A program made the position numbers and the translations under genes. Positions 1 to 7,513 of a stretch of 35,104 nucleotides of DNA are shown in pieces. Origin of the DNA: Deltaproteobacteria bacterium (GTDB lineage: Bacteria; Desulfobacterota; Desulfobaccia; Desulfobaccales; 0-14-0-80-60-11); NCBI GenBank assembly GCA_021813445.1, contig JAKAKP010000038.1:1-35104 (forward strand), in the 5' to 3' direction. Under the pieces are notes generated by a model that saw nothing but the letters and a program-made list of their open reading frames with translations, made no database searches and was not told where the DNA came from. How positions within the stretch are numbered: position 1 is the stretch's first letter; the number at the start of each line of letters is the position of its first letter.

Positions 1-9
1 TATTTTTCA

Positions 10-81
10 AAAAATATAAGGGGTTGGGGAAGGGGGTTTGGGGGAGGGGGCTGGGGCCCTCGGCCCCTGGCCCCCTCCCCC
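10..81. repeat. G/C-rich palindromic repeat, copy 1
   Basis: A run of G-rich sequence leads into a long imperfect palindrome (about 40-81) whose arms are GGGGGAGGGGG and CCCCCTCCCCC with inner arms GGGGCC/GGCCCC. The same sequence, including the flanking A/T-rich 'aaaatat' and the 'ttggggaaggggg' stretch, recurs in reverse orientation at 18435-18508. It lies directly upstream of bioF, so no native promoter or Shine-Dalgarno site for bioF is visible in the window. Confidence 0.8.
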
Positions 82-97
82 AACTCATACCAAAACC

Positions 98-1273
98 ATG
101 TTTCCAGAACTGGACCAAGAATTAGCGGCATTGGCAGCCCAGGCCCTGCGGCGCCGCCTCCAGGTGGTGGAGACGGTGTTGCCCGGCGGCCGGGTGCGGG
201 TGGCCGGGCAGGTGTTGCTGAACCTGTCCTCCAATGATTATCTGGGGCTGGCCCAGGACCCCCGCCTCATTGCCGGGGCCCAGGAAGCCGCGGCCCGTTG
301 GGGGGTGGGGGCCGGAGCTTCCCGGCTGGTGGCGGGGCATCTGGGCCTGCATGAGGACGTGGAAAAGGAACTGGCGGCGTTCAAAGACGCCGAGGCCGCG
401 GTGCTGTTCAGTACCGGTTACATGGCCAACCTGGGGGTGATCACCGCCCTCATGAGCCAGGGCGATGTCATTTTCAGCGACCGGCTCAACCATGCCAGCA
501 TCATGGACGGCATCAGACTGTCCGGGGCGACGCTGCACCGCTTTCCCCACCGGGATATGAATCAGCTGGAAAAGATCCTGCGGCAGACTCCCGGAGGCAA
601 AAGACGGCTGATCATCACCGATTCCGTCTTTTCCGTGGACGGCGACCTGGCGCCTTTGTGGGAGCTGGTGGCCTTAAAAGAACGATACGGCGCCTGGCTG
701 ATGATCGATGAGGCCCACGCCACCGGGGTCCTGGGGCCGGGGGGGGCGGGGCTGGCCCAGGCCCTGGGCCTGGCCGCAGGGGTGGACATCCACATGGGCA
801 CCTTATCCAAGGCCCTGGGTTCCCTGGGGGGGTATGTGGCCGGGGAGCGGCGGCTCATCGATTACCTGCACAACAAGGCCCGATCTTTCATTTACACCAC
901 GGCCATGCCGCCTCCGGTCCTGGGCGCGATCCAGGCGGCCCTGCGGGTGGTCCGGGAAGAACCGGACAGGAGGCTGCGCCTCCTGCAAGAGGCGGAAAAG
1001 TTTCGCCGGGGCTTGCAGGACGCGGGTTTCGACACCCTGGGCAGCGAAACCCAGATCGTCCCCGTGCTGGTGGGAAAAAACGAACCCGCGCTGGAATTCG
1101 CCGCGGCCCTGCGGGCCCGGGGCCTGATGGCCGTAGCCCTGCGGCCGCCCACGGTGCCGCCGGGCCGGGCCCGGGTCCGTTTTTCCCTGTCTGCGGCCCA
1201 TAGCCCGGCCGACCTGGCCCGGGCGCTCCAAATTATCGTGGCCACGGGCCAGGAAATGGGGATAGTGTCATGA
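98..1273 (+). CDS. bioF: 8-amino-7-oxononanoate synthase
   Basis: This PLP enzyme condenses pimeloyl-ACP (or -CoA) with alanine to make 8-amino-7-oxononanoate, the first step of biotin ring assembly, in the cytoplasm. From the start at 98 the protein has 391 residues, normal for the alpha-oxoamine synthase family. Seen in the sequence: SSNDYLGLA near the N-terminus, the cofactor-binding DEAHATG motif (Asp204, His207), and TLSKALGS with the Schiff-base lysine at 238. The frame stays open upstream to position 38, but those 20 extra residues are encoded by the G-rich repeat and do not look like family sequence, so ATG 98 is preferred. The stop overlaps the next gene by 4 bp (ATGA), which suggests translational coupling. 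The symbol bioF is favoured over kbl or spt because bioH-like and bioC genes follow. Confidence 0.93.
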   Translation: MFPELDQELAALAAQALRRRLQVVETVLPGGRVRVAGQVLLNLSSNDYLGLAQDPRLIAGAQEAAARWGVGAGASRLVAGHLGLHEDVEKELAAFKDAEAAVLFSTGYMANLGVITALMSQGDVIFSDRLNHASIMDGIRLSGATLHRFPHRDMNQLEKILRQTPGGKRRLIITDSVFSVDGDLAPLWELVALKERYGAWLMIDEAHATGVLGPGGAGLAQALGLAAGVDIHMGTLSKALGSLGGYVAGERRLIDYLHNKARSFIYTTAMPPPVLGAIQAALRVVREEPDRRLRLLQEAEKFRRGLQDAGFDTLGSETQIVPVLVGKNEPALEFAAALRARGLMAVALRPPTVPPGRARVRFSLSAAHSPADLARALQIIVATGQEMGIVS

Positions 1274-1974
1274 AGACCCTGATCCTGGTCCACGGCTGGG
1301 GCGCCAACGGTGCGGTTTGGCGCCGCCAGGTCCAGGCCTTTCAGGAGCGGCTGCAGGTCTTGACCCCGGATATTCCGGTCTGGGACCCGGAATGGCTGGG
1401 GGATTATTTGCAAGAATCTTCCCTGGCGGATTGTCTCCTGGTGGGCTGGTCCCTGGGGGGGATGCTCCTGCTGGAGGTCCTGGCCCGGCGGGCCGCGTCC
1501 CCGGGCGGCCTGGCCCTGGTGGGGGTCCCGGCGGTCTTTTGCTCCCGGCCGGATCACCCCTGGGGGCAGCCCCTGGCTGCGGTCCGGGCCATGCGTCTGG
1601 GCCTGAAAACCGAGCCCCGCAAGGTGCTCCAGGATTTTGCCGGCAGTTGTTTAAGCCCCGGGGAGGCGGCGTTCCAGGCAGAGGTCAGCCCCTTATTTCC
1701 GGAAAGTGACCGGGCTAACCTGGCCGCCGGGCTGGACTATCTGCGGCTCCGGGACCTGCGGCCCCTCTTGGCGCAATTGGCCGCGCCGGCCGCCATCATC
1801 CAGGGGGAGCAGGATGCCATTGTCCCCCCGGAGCAGGCCCGCTTTCTCCAGGAATACCTCCCCGGCTCCAGCCTGCACCTCCTGCCGGGCGCCGGACATA
1901 TGCCTTTTTGGACGCAGGCAGAGCGGTTTAATGGAATTTTGGCAGAGATTTTAAGAAACGAGGCAGCGGCTTAG
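1270..1974 (+). CDS. bioH: alpha/beta hydrolase, probable pimeloyl-ACP methyl ester esterase
   Basis: A 234-residue alpha/beta hydrolase. The N-terminus carries the oxyanion region LILVHGWGANG, followed by the nucleophile elbow GWSLGG (Ser61), an acid in GEQDAIVP (Asp182) and the general base in GAGHMPF (His210), so the catalytic triad is complete. In biotin synthesis BioH removes the methyl group from pimeloyl-ACP methyl ester, ending the chain-elongation phase started by BioC. The position between bioF and bioC, and the 4-bp overlap with bioF, support this role. Several unrelated or loosely related esterases (BioG, BioK, BioJ, BioV) do the same job, so bioH means BioH-like here. Confidence 0.8.
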   Translation: MKTLILVHGWGANGAVWRRQVQAFQERLQVLTPDIPVWDPEWLGDYLQESSLADCLLVGWSLGGMLLLEVLARRAASPGGLALVGVPAVFCSRPDHPWGQPLAAVRAMRLGLKTEPRKVLQDFAGSCLSPGEAAFQAEVSPLFPESDRANLAAGLDYLRLRDLRPLLAQLAAPAAIIQGEQDAIVPPEQARFLQEYLPGSSLHLLPGAGHMPFWTQAERFNGILAEILRNEAAA

Positions 1975-1977
1975 CGG

Positions 1978-1998
1978 TCAGCTTTCAGCTTTCAGCTT
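1978..1998. repeat. 7-bp tandem array (TCAGCTT x3)
   Basis: Three exact copies of TCAGCTT begin three bases after the bioH stop codon. It is one of several arrays in this window with a 7-bp period and different unit sequences. Confidence 0.85.
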
Positions 1999-2054
1999 AA
2001 TAAGGATTTAGCTGGCTGTTAAAAAAACTTAGCCCCCGATTAGAAGAGGTTTTT

Positions 2055-2091
2055 ATCCCCCCCTTTGAAAAAGGGGGGTTAGGGGGGATTT
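2055..2091. repeat. C-run/G-run hairpin repeat
   Basis: A run of seven C, a short A/T loop (tttgaaaaa) and a run of six G form a strong hairpin, followed by 'ttaggggggattt'. It lies in the 158-bp gap between bioH and bioC. It resembles dispersed hairpins common in repeat-rich bacterial genomes. Without a T-tract directly after the stem it is a poor terminator. Confidence 0.7.
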
Positions 2092-2132
2092 GATAAGCGC
2101 TGGAAATCACCCAAATCCACTTATTATTACTT

Positions 2133-2924
2133 ATGGATATTAAACAAAGCATTAGACGTAATTTCGCACGCCGGGCCGAATCCTACGACCGGTATGCGGG
2201 CGTGCAGCGCTTGATGGCCCGGGGCCTGCTGGACCGGGTGCAGGAGGAGCTGGCCCTGTCCCGGCGCATCCTGGAAGTGGGCTGCGGCACGGGTTATCTC
2301 ACCGCCTCGCTTAGGCGGGGACACCCCCGGGGCCGGATAGTGGCCCTGGACCTGGACGCGGCCTTGATCGAGCAGGCCCGCCGCCGCCTGGGGCCGGATG
2401 CCCGGGTGTCCTGGCTGGTGGCGGACGGCGAATTTTTCAGCCGGGGCGACTTCGACCTGATCATTTCCAACGCCGCGTTTCAATGGTTTACCAATCCCGG
2501 GGGGGCGCTCCAGGCTTATGCCCAGGCCCTGAGCCCCCAGGGGTGCCTGGCCTTTTCCACCCTGGGCCCCCGGACCTTCGGCGAACTGGACGCCTCTTTG
2601 CACCAGGCCGCAGCCTGCCTCAACCTGACCGCGCCCCCGGCCATTGCCGCCCGGGAGTTTCTGAATTACCGGCATTGGGAAGACTTGCTGGCTCTGGCCG
2701 GGTTCTCCCAGGTCCGCCTGACCCGGCAAATTATCACCGCCGACTTTCCCAACGTACCGGAGTTTCTCCGGGCCCTCAAGGCCATGGGGGCCACGAACCC
2801 CCGACCCCGGCCCTTTTCCCCCCGCCTGCTCAACGCCCTGATCCAGGCCTATGAGGCCCGGTTCCGGACCAACGGCAGCGTCCCCGCCACTTATGAAGTC
2901 ATCTGGGCCATAGCCCGGAAGTAG
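2133..2924 (+). CDS. bioC: malonyl-ACP O-methyltransferase
   Basis: A 263-residue SAM-dependent methyltransferase. It starts with the BioC-like segment KQSIRRNFARRAESYDRYA and has motif I ILEVGCGTGYLT (residues 46-57), an acidic residue after strand 2 (ALDLDA) and FDLIISNAAFQW as motif IV. BioC methylates the free carboxyl of malonyl-ACP so that the fatty-acid machinery can extend it to a pimeloyl chain; the upstream BioH-like esterase would then unmask it. Start at ATG 2133; no strong Shine-Dalgarno sequence is visible. The gap to bioH is filled by repeats, so it may be transcribed separately or by read-through. bioA, bioD and bioB are not in the window. Confidence 0.92.
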   Translation: MDIKQSIRRNFARRAESYDRYAGVQRLMARGLLDRVQEELALSRRILEVGCGTGYLTASLRRGHPRGRIVALDLDAALIEQARRRLGPDARVSWLVADGEFFSRGDFDLIISNAAFQWFTNPGGALQAYAQALSPQGCLAFSTLGPRTFGELDASLHQAAACLNLTAPPAIAAREFLNYRHWEDLLALAGFSQVRLTRQIITADFPNVPEFLRALKAMGATNPRPRPFSPRLLNALIQAYEARFRTNGSVPATYEVIWAIARK

Positions 2925-3005
2925 GATGATATATTGAGTCGCCATTCTAAGCGGCGCGCAGAATCTTGGGTCTCATACCGGGTTGCAATCTAACCGCGCG
3001 GATCT

Positions 3006-3134
3006 GGGGGACACCCATGTGTGCCCCCAGGACGTTCACAAAAACGCAATCCTTCGGTCTCTAAAAATAAATAAGATCATAGAATTAACGCATGATTATT
3101 TACAGCCGCCAGGGCGGACACCTGGGTCCGCCCC
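3006..3134. repeat. two REP-type palindromes in the bioC-iorA gap
   Basis: The 587-bp space between bioC and iorA has no gene that can be supported. It holds GGGGG...CCCCC with the core ACCCATGTGT at 3006-3028, and a GGGCGGAC-type palindrome at 3112-3134. Both belong to the same families seen inside and around the RAYT gene at 13.7-14.4 kb. Confidence 0.75.
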
Positions 3135-3188
3135 GACAAAAAAATTGCCGTTAGATTGCGCCCCGGTATTAGCGATGTAGCGTTGTAG

Positions 3189-3214
3189 GGCGGGAAAGCG
3201 AAGCGCATCCCGCC
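3189..3214. repeat. GGCGGGA/TCCCGCC hairpin, MITE target
   Basis: An imperfect palindrome with arms GGCGGGA and TCCCGCC around AAGCGAAGCGCA. The MITE at 3218-3359 has inserted at its right edge, splitting it from downstream sequence. Part of the same dispersed palindrome collection. Confidence 0.6.
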
Positions 3215-3217
3215 TTG

Positions 3218-3359
3218 AGACCTCTGCGAAAGTCTCCCAACTTGTCATTCTGAGGGAGCGGAGCGACCGAAGAATCTCAAGCGTTCCAACCAAATACGAG
3301 ATTCTTCACTCCGCTGCGCTCCGTTCAGAATGACATAAAAAAGACTTTCGCAGAGGTCT
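3218..3359. mobile_element. 142-bp MITE with perfect TIRs and 7-bp target duplication
   Basis: The ends are exact 18-bp inverted repeats: AGACCTCTGCGAAAGTCT at 3218-3235 and its reverse complement at 3342-3359. Inside is a second inverted repeat, GTCATTCTGAG...CTCAGAATGAC-like, so the whole element can fold back. The heptamer CGCCTTG is present directly on both sides (3211-3217 and 3360-3366), as expected of a target-site duplication. There is no coding capacity, so it would need a transposase in trans. Related decayed or partial copies occur at 7382-7478, 30597-30630 and 31386-31448. Confidence 0.85.
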
Positions 3360-3511
3360 CGCCTTGGTTGGCCGGGATGCGATCCTAAGAACGAATCCCA
3401 AATTATCAGTTTCCCTTTACTTTTATGCATCCCCTTGACGTTTTCTCTTGGAAAAATCTGTAGATATGTTAACTATAAAAGGTTCTACACCATAAATTGG
3501 GATAACTGTCC

Positions 3512-5401
3512 ATGTCCGAATTGCTTACAGGTCAGCCAGGAGAAACGCGGTTATTCTTGGGAAATGAAGCCATTGTCCGGGGGGCCCTGGAGGCGGGAGT
3601 GGCCCTGGTCGCCACCTACCCCGGCACCCCGTCTTCCGAGATCGGCGACCGTTGCTACGAAATCTCCCGGCAGACGGACCTCTATTTCGAATATTCGGTG
3701 AACGAAAAAGTGGCCCTGGAAGTGGCCGCGGGCGCGGCCGCGTCCGGCTGGCGCTCTCTGTGCTCCATGAAGCACGTGGGCCTGAACGTGGCCGCGGACA
3801 CCCTCATGACCCTGGCCTATGTGGGCGTCAAGGCGGGCATGGTCATCGTCAGCGCCGACGACCCCTCCTTGTTCTCCAGCCAGAACGAGCAGGACAACCG
3901 CTACTATGCCAAGATGGCGGGCCTGCCCATGCTGGAGCCGTCCTCCCCCCAGGAGGCCAAGGAGATGACCCGGGCCGCGTTCGCCCTGTCCGAGGGACTG
4001 GGTCTGCCGGTGCTGCTCCGCACCACCACTCGTATCAACCATACCCGGGGTGCGGTGACCTTAAGAGAACTGGTATCCCGTTCCGGACCCGGCATCTTCG
4101 CCAAGGAACCTTTCCAGAAAGTGATGGTCCCCGCGGTGGCCCGTCTGGCCCACGCCCGGCTGCTGGAATCCCAGGCCCGGGCTGCGGCCCTGGCCGAGGA
4201 TTCCCTGTTTAACAAGGTTTCCGGCAAAGGCAAATGGGGCATTATCACCAGCGGCGTCAGCGCCAATTACGTGGAAGACGCGGTGGCCGAACTGGGGCTC
4301 GAGGACCGGGTGCAGGTCCTGAAGTTGGGTTATACCAACCCCCTGCCGGCCAACCTCATCCTTAAATTTCTGGCCCCCCTGGAAAGGGTGCTGGTGGTGG
4401 AGGAACTGGAGCCCTTTCTGGAAGAAGGCGTCCGGGCCCTGGCCCAGGCCCAGGGACTGGCCCTGCCCATCCAGGGCAAAGGTCCGGCCCTGTTTTCCCG
4501 TCTCTATGAGTACCACCCGGCCCTGGTGCGCCAGGTCGCGGCCCGCTATTTCGGCCTGCCCGGCAAAGCCGCGGCCCCCGCGGATCCCCAGAAAATTCTG
4601 GGGGAGCCCCTGCCGGACCGGCCCCCCAACCTCTGTCCGGGCTGCCCCCACCGGGCCATGTATTATTCGGTGAAAATCGCCCTCAAGGACTTGGGCCTAG
4701 AAGGGGTCTTTCCCACGGACATCGGCTGCTACACCCTGGGGTTGCTGCCGCCCTTGAGCATGGCCGATTTTCTCATCTGCATGGGCTCCAGCATCAATAC
4801 CGCCGCGGGCATCTCCAAGGCCACCGGCCAGAAGGTGGTGGCCTTTATCGGTGACTCCACCTTTTTCCATGCCGGGTTGCCGGGCCTGGTCAATGCGGTG
4901 CACCAGGGCCATGACTTCCTCCTGGTCATTTTGGACAACGGCACCACCGCCATGACCGGCCACCAGCCCCACCCGGGGGTGACCCTCACACCTCCCGGCT
5001 TCCCTTGCGAACACGTGCCCCTTAAAAGGGTGGTCCAGGCCCTGGGGGTGACCCAACTTTGGGTGGTCAATCCTTTAAAGTATAAAGAGACTTTGGCGGC
5101 CACCAAGGAGGCGATCGGCGCCACCGGGGTGCGGGTGATCATTGCCGAGGCCCCGTGCCATCTCCATGTGCAGCGGCTCAAAGGCCGGAAGAGCAAGGCC
5201 CGCTTCCGGGTCACCGAGGCCTGCCGGGACTGCCGGGACTGCCTGGATAACTTCGGCTGCCCGGCCATGCAATTGAACCCGGGACCGGAAGGCGGCCGCA
5301 TGTTCATCGATACCGACCTCTGCTCCGGCTGCGCCTTCTGCGTCCAATGGTGCGAGGCGATCAAGCCGGTGAAGAAGGAAGCAGTGAGCAGTGAGCAGTA
5401 A
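3512..5401 (+). CDS. iorA: indolepyruvate:ferredoxin oxidoreductase, alpha subunit
   Basis: The 629-residue large subunit of the enzyme that oxidatively decarboxylates indolepyruvate and other aryl pyruvates to aryl acetyl-CoA, reducing ferredoxin. Seen: an N-terminal pyrimidine-binding domain with YPGTPSSEI and the catalytic-type Glu in EYSVNEKVALEVAAG, a central region, a C-terminal TPP-binding domain with LCPGCPHR, GDSTFFHAG and LDNGTTAMTGHQPHPG, and two [4Fe-4S] motifs at the end (CxxCxxCx5CP, then CxxCxxCx3C). These match the family in order and length. A possible -35 TTGACG lies at 3435, but no well-spaced -10 is visible. The last six residues and the stop codon come from a 7-bp tandem array, so the original C-terminus has been changed. 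iorB follows after one unrelated gene. Confidence 0.95.
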   Translation: MSELLTGQPGETRLFLGNEAIVRGALEAGVALVATYPGTPSSEIGDRCYEISRQTDLYFEYSVNEKVALEVAAGAAASGWRSLCSMKHVGLNVAADTLMTLAYVGVKAGMVIVSADDPSLFSSQNEQDNRYYAKMAGLPMLEPSSPQEAKEMTRAAFALSEGLGLPVLLRTTTRINHTRGAVTLRELVSRSGPGIFAKEPFQKVMVPAVARLAHARLLESQARAAALAEDSLFNKVSGKGKWGIITSGVSANYVEDAVAELGLEDRVQVLKLGYTNPLPANLILKFLAPLERVLVVEELEPFLEEGVRALAQAQGLALPIQGKGPALFSRLYEYHPALVRQVAARYFGLPGKAAAPADPQKILGEPLPDRPPNLCPGCPHRAMYYSVKIALKDLGLEGVFPTDIGCYTLGLLPPLSMADFLICMGSSINTAAGISKATGQKVVAFIGDSTFFHAGLPGLVNAVHQGHDFLLVILDNGTTAMTGHQPHPGVTLTPPGFPCEHVPLKRVVQALGVTQLWVVNPLKYKETLAATKEAIGATGVRVIIAEAPCHLHVQRLKGRKSKARFRVTEACRDCRDCLDNFGCPAMQLNPGPEGGRMFIDTDLCSGCAFCVQWCEAIKPVKKEAVSSEQ

Positions 5402-5471
5402 GCAGTGGTCAGTGGTCAGTGGGCAGTGGCCAGTGGTCAGTAAGCGGTGAGCAGTGAGCAGCAAGCAGTAG
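5381..5471. repeat. 7-bp tandem array (GCAGTGA-like, 13 units)
   Basis: Thirteen consecutive 7-bp units vary around GCAGTGA/TCAGTGG. The third unit contains the iorA stop codon (5399-5401), so the array overlaps the end of the gene. Related units in both orientations flank the element at 7318-7508. Confidence 0.9.
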
Positions 5472-5500
5472 GAGGGAAGGCGGTGGTCCAGTAGCCGGTG

Positions 5501-5521
5501 GCACAGGCGTCTCGCCTGTGC
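5501..5521. repeat. GCACAGGCG/CGCCTGTGC hairpin
   Basis: A perfect 9-bp stem with a 3-base loop (tct). It is related to the GCACAGGC hairpins at 9172-9193 and 14793-14814. It lies 25 bp upstream of the A+T-rich gene at 5546 and has no T-tract on either strand. Confidence 0.8.
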
Positions 5522-5545
5522 AGTAATATCGGGGTAGAGACATAT

Positions 5546-6049
5546 ATGAAAGATAAGATTGAAAAGAAAATTGAAGAAATTCTTGAAAAAATTGCTGAGC
5601 AAGCTGATGAAGATGGTATTTATAATAACGAATGGTGGACAAAGAAAATTAAATCTGAACTTTGTAAATTAGGACATGAAAACAAAGTAGTTGTTTGTGC
5701 ATCAAGATGTGAAGACGCTGATTCAGGGGAATGGCTTCTTGATCTTATTTGGATAAAAGGTGACGAAAAATCACTATGCACGTTGGTAGAAATGCCTTTG
5801 GCAATGGAATGCGAATGGTCCCTAGATAATGTTGAAATCTGTTGGGATTTTGAAAAATTGCTAATTGTAAGAAGTAAATATCGTATATTTATCTTTAATA
5901 AACCAAAAAACGAAGAAGTTGAAAGAATTTTCAGCAAACTTGAAAATACAATTCATAATTTTAAGAGTTCACAACCAGGAGATAGATATCTTTTAGCCGG
6001 GTTTTCTTGGGAAGATTGTAAATTCAGATTTCAACATATAATCGTCTGA
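5546..6049 (+). CDS. A+T-rich gene of unknown function inserted between iorA and iorB
   Basis: Encodes 167 residues that I do not recognise. The N-terminus is a charged amphipathic helix (KDKIEKKIEEILEKIAEQA); the middle alternates acidic and hydrophobic strands with several Trp (NNEWWTKK, GEWLLDLIWI, MECEWSLDNVEICWDFEKLL); the C-terminal half reads as a mixed alpha/beta domain. No signal peptide, membrane segment or catalytic motif is apparent. Base composition and codon use are strongly A+T-rich, unlike iorA and iorB on either side, which points to horizontal acquisition. Start ATG 5546 is chosen over upstream codons because those are encoded by the hairpin repeat. The stop lies 6 bp before iorB, so the two are probably co-transcribed. 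The fold could be that of an immunity or small adaptor-like protein, but that is speculation. Confidence 0.75.
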   Translation: MKDKIEKKIEEILEKIAEQADEDGIYNNEWWTKKIKSELCKLGHENKVVVCASRCEDADSGEWLLDLIWIKGDEKSLCTLVEMPLAMECEWSLDNVEICWDFEKLLIVRSKYRIFIFNKPKNEEVERIFSKLENTIHNFKSSQPGDRYLLAGFSWEDCKFRFQHIIV

Positions 6050-6055
6050 GAAATT

Positions 6056-6724
<669 letters not shown>

Positions 6725-6755
6725 GGCGCTACCGTTATTAACTTAAATGGCAATC

Positions 6756-6799
6756 GTAGGGGCGCACCTGTAGGGGCGGACCCGTGTGTCCGCCCTGGC
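6756..6799. repeat. GGGCGGAC-type REP palindrome
   Basis: Contains GTAGGGGCGCACC followed by GTAGGGGCGGACCCGTGTGTCC and CGCCC, that is, one partial and one full unit of the REP family that also occurs in the RAYT region. Located between iorB and the archease gene. Confidence 0.8.
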
Positions 6800-6870
6800 G
6801 GAGGAAGCACACATGAGCGCCCCCGGCATCAAGAGTTTTTTAGGAAAATTCCCGGCAAATATTGGGGTGC

Positions 6871-7317
6871 ATGAAACCGGCTGCCGCCAGCAGAAAGCGA
6901 CCGAGAAAATACCGGCAACTGGCCCACACCGCGGACCTGGGCCTGCGCATCTGGGGCGCGAGCCGGGAAGAACTGTTCGAGAATGCCGGCGCCGCCCTGA
7001 TGGGCGTGCTCACGGACCGGCGGCGGCTGCGGCGGCGAAAAACCGCGGAAATTTTACTCGATGCCTCCGATCTGGAAGCCCTCCTGGTTGCGTGGCTGAA
7101 TTACCTGCTTTATCTTTATGACGTAGACGCCTTCTTGGGGCGGGAATTCAAGGTTCTGGAGTTAACCCCCCAGCGTCTGGCGGCCCAGGCCCGGGGGGAA
7201 ACTTATGACCCCGGGCGGCACGTGAGCCGGACCGCGGTCAAGGCCGCCACTTATCATCATTTGGAGATAGTTAAGCGAAATGGCCGCTGGCAGGCCACGG
7301 TCATATTAGATTTGTGA
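6871..7317 (+). CDS. archease family protein
   Basis: A 148-residue archease. In archaea and animals, archease is a cofactor of the tRNA ligase RtcB: it speeds guanylylation of the ligase and widens its nucleotide use. Family signatures seen: YRQLAHTADLGLRIWG near the N-terminus (HTAD motif), LEALLVAWLNYLLYLYD in the middle, KAATYHHLEIV and the terminal strand with an acidic residue (VILDL), the metal-binding area of the family. ATG 6871 is chosen; the frame extends to a TTG nine bases upstream. rtcB follows on the same strand 196 bp downstream, the usual functional pairing. A 7-bp tandem array begins immediately after the stop codon. Confidence 0.92.
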   Translation: MKPAAASRKRPRKYRQLAHTADLGLRIWGASREELFENAGAALMGVLTDRRRLRRRKTAEILLDASDLEALLVAWLNYLLYLYDVDAFLGREFKVLELTPQRLAAQARGETYDPGRHVSRTAVKAATYHHLEIVKRNGRWQATVILDL

Positions 7318-7508
7318 GTGATCAGTGGCCAGTGATCAGTGATTAGAAACCAATTAACAGATTAGGGTCTTGAAAAACTTTTATGTCATCCTGAGCGAAG
7401 CGAAGGATCTAGATTCTTCGGTCGCTTCGCTTCCTCAGAATGACAATCCCTGGCTAAAAGAGATTTTTGCAAAAGATTCTAACTGAACACTGGCAACTGA
7501 CCACTGTT
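7318..7508. repeat. composite repeat: inverted 7-bp arrays flanking a foldback element
   Basis: Fills the archease-rtcB gap. Left: four 7-bp units (GTGATCA, GTGGCCA, GTGATCA, GTGATTA) at 7318-7345, starting at the base after the archease stop. Right: four units at 7481-7508 (AACTGAA, CACTGGC, AACTGAC, CACTGTT), the opposite orientation of the same CAGTG-type unit, ending 5 bp before the rtcB start. Between them is a foldback sequence TGTCATCCTGAGCGAAGCG...CAGAATGACA, internally like the MITE at 3218-3359, with terminal sequence resembling TTTTGCAAAAG. Confidence 0.85.
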
Positions 7509-7513
7509 TTAAC

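Noticed and set aside
3435-3478. Candidate sigma70 promoter for iorA (TTGACG with several A/T-rich -10-like hexamers)
   Set aside because: No -10 hexamer is at a spacing of 16-18 bp from the -35, so the call is too weak to list.
5381-5471. Possible CRISPR array
   Set aside because: Units are 7 bp and contiguous without spacers; no cas genes nearby.
5498-5545. Upstream start for the A+T-rich gene
   Set aside because: The extra 16 codons are translated hairpin repeat; ATG 5546 fits the composition change.
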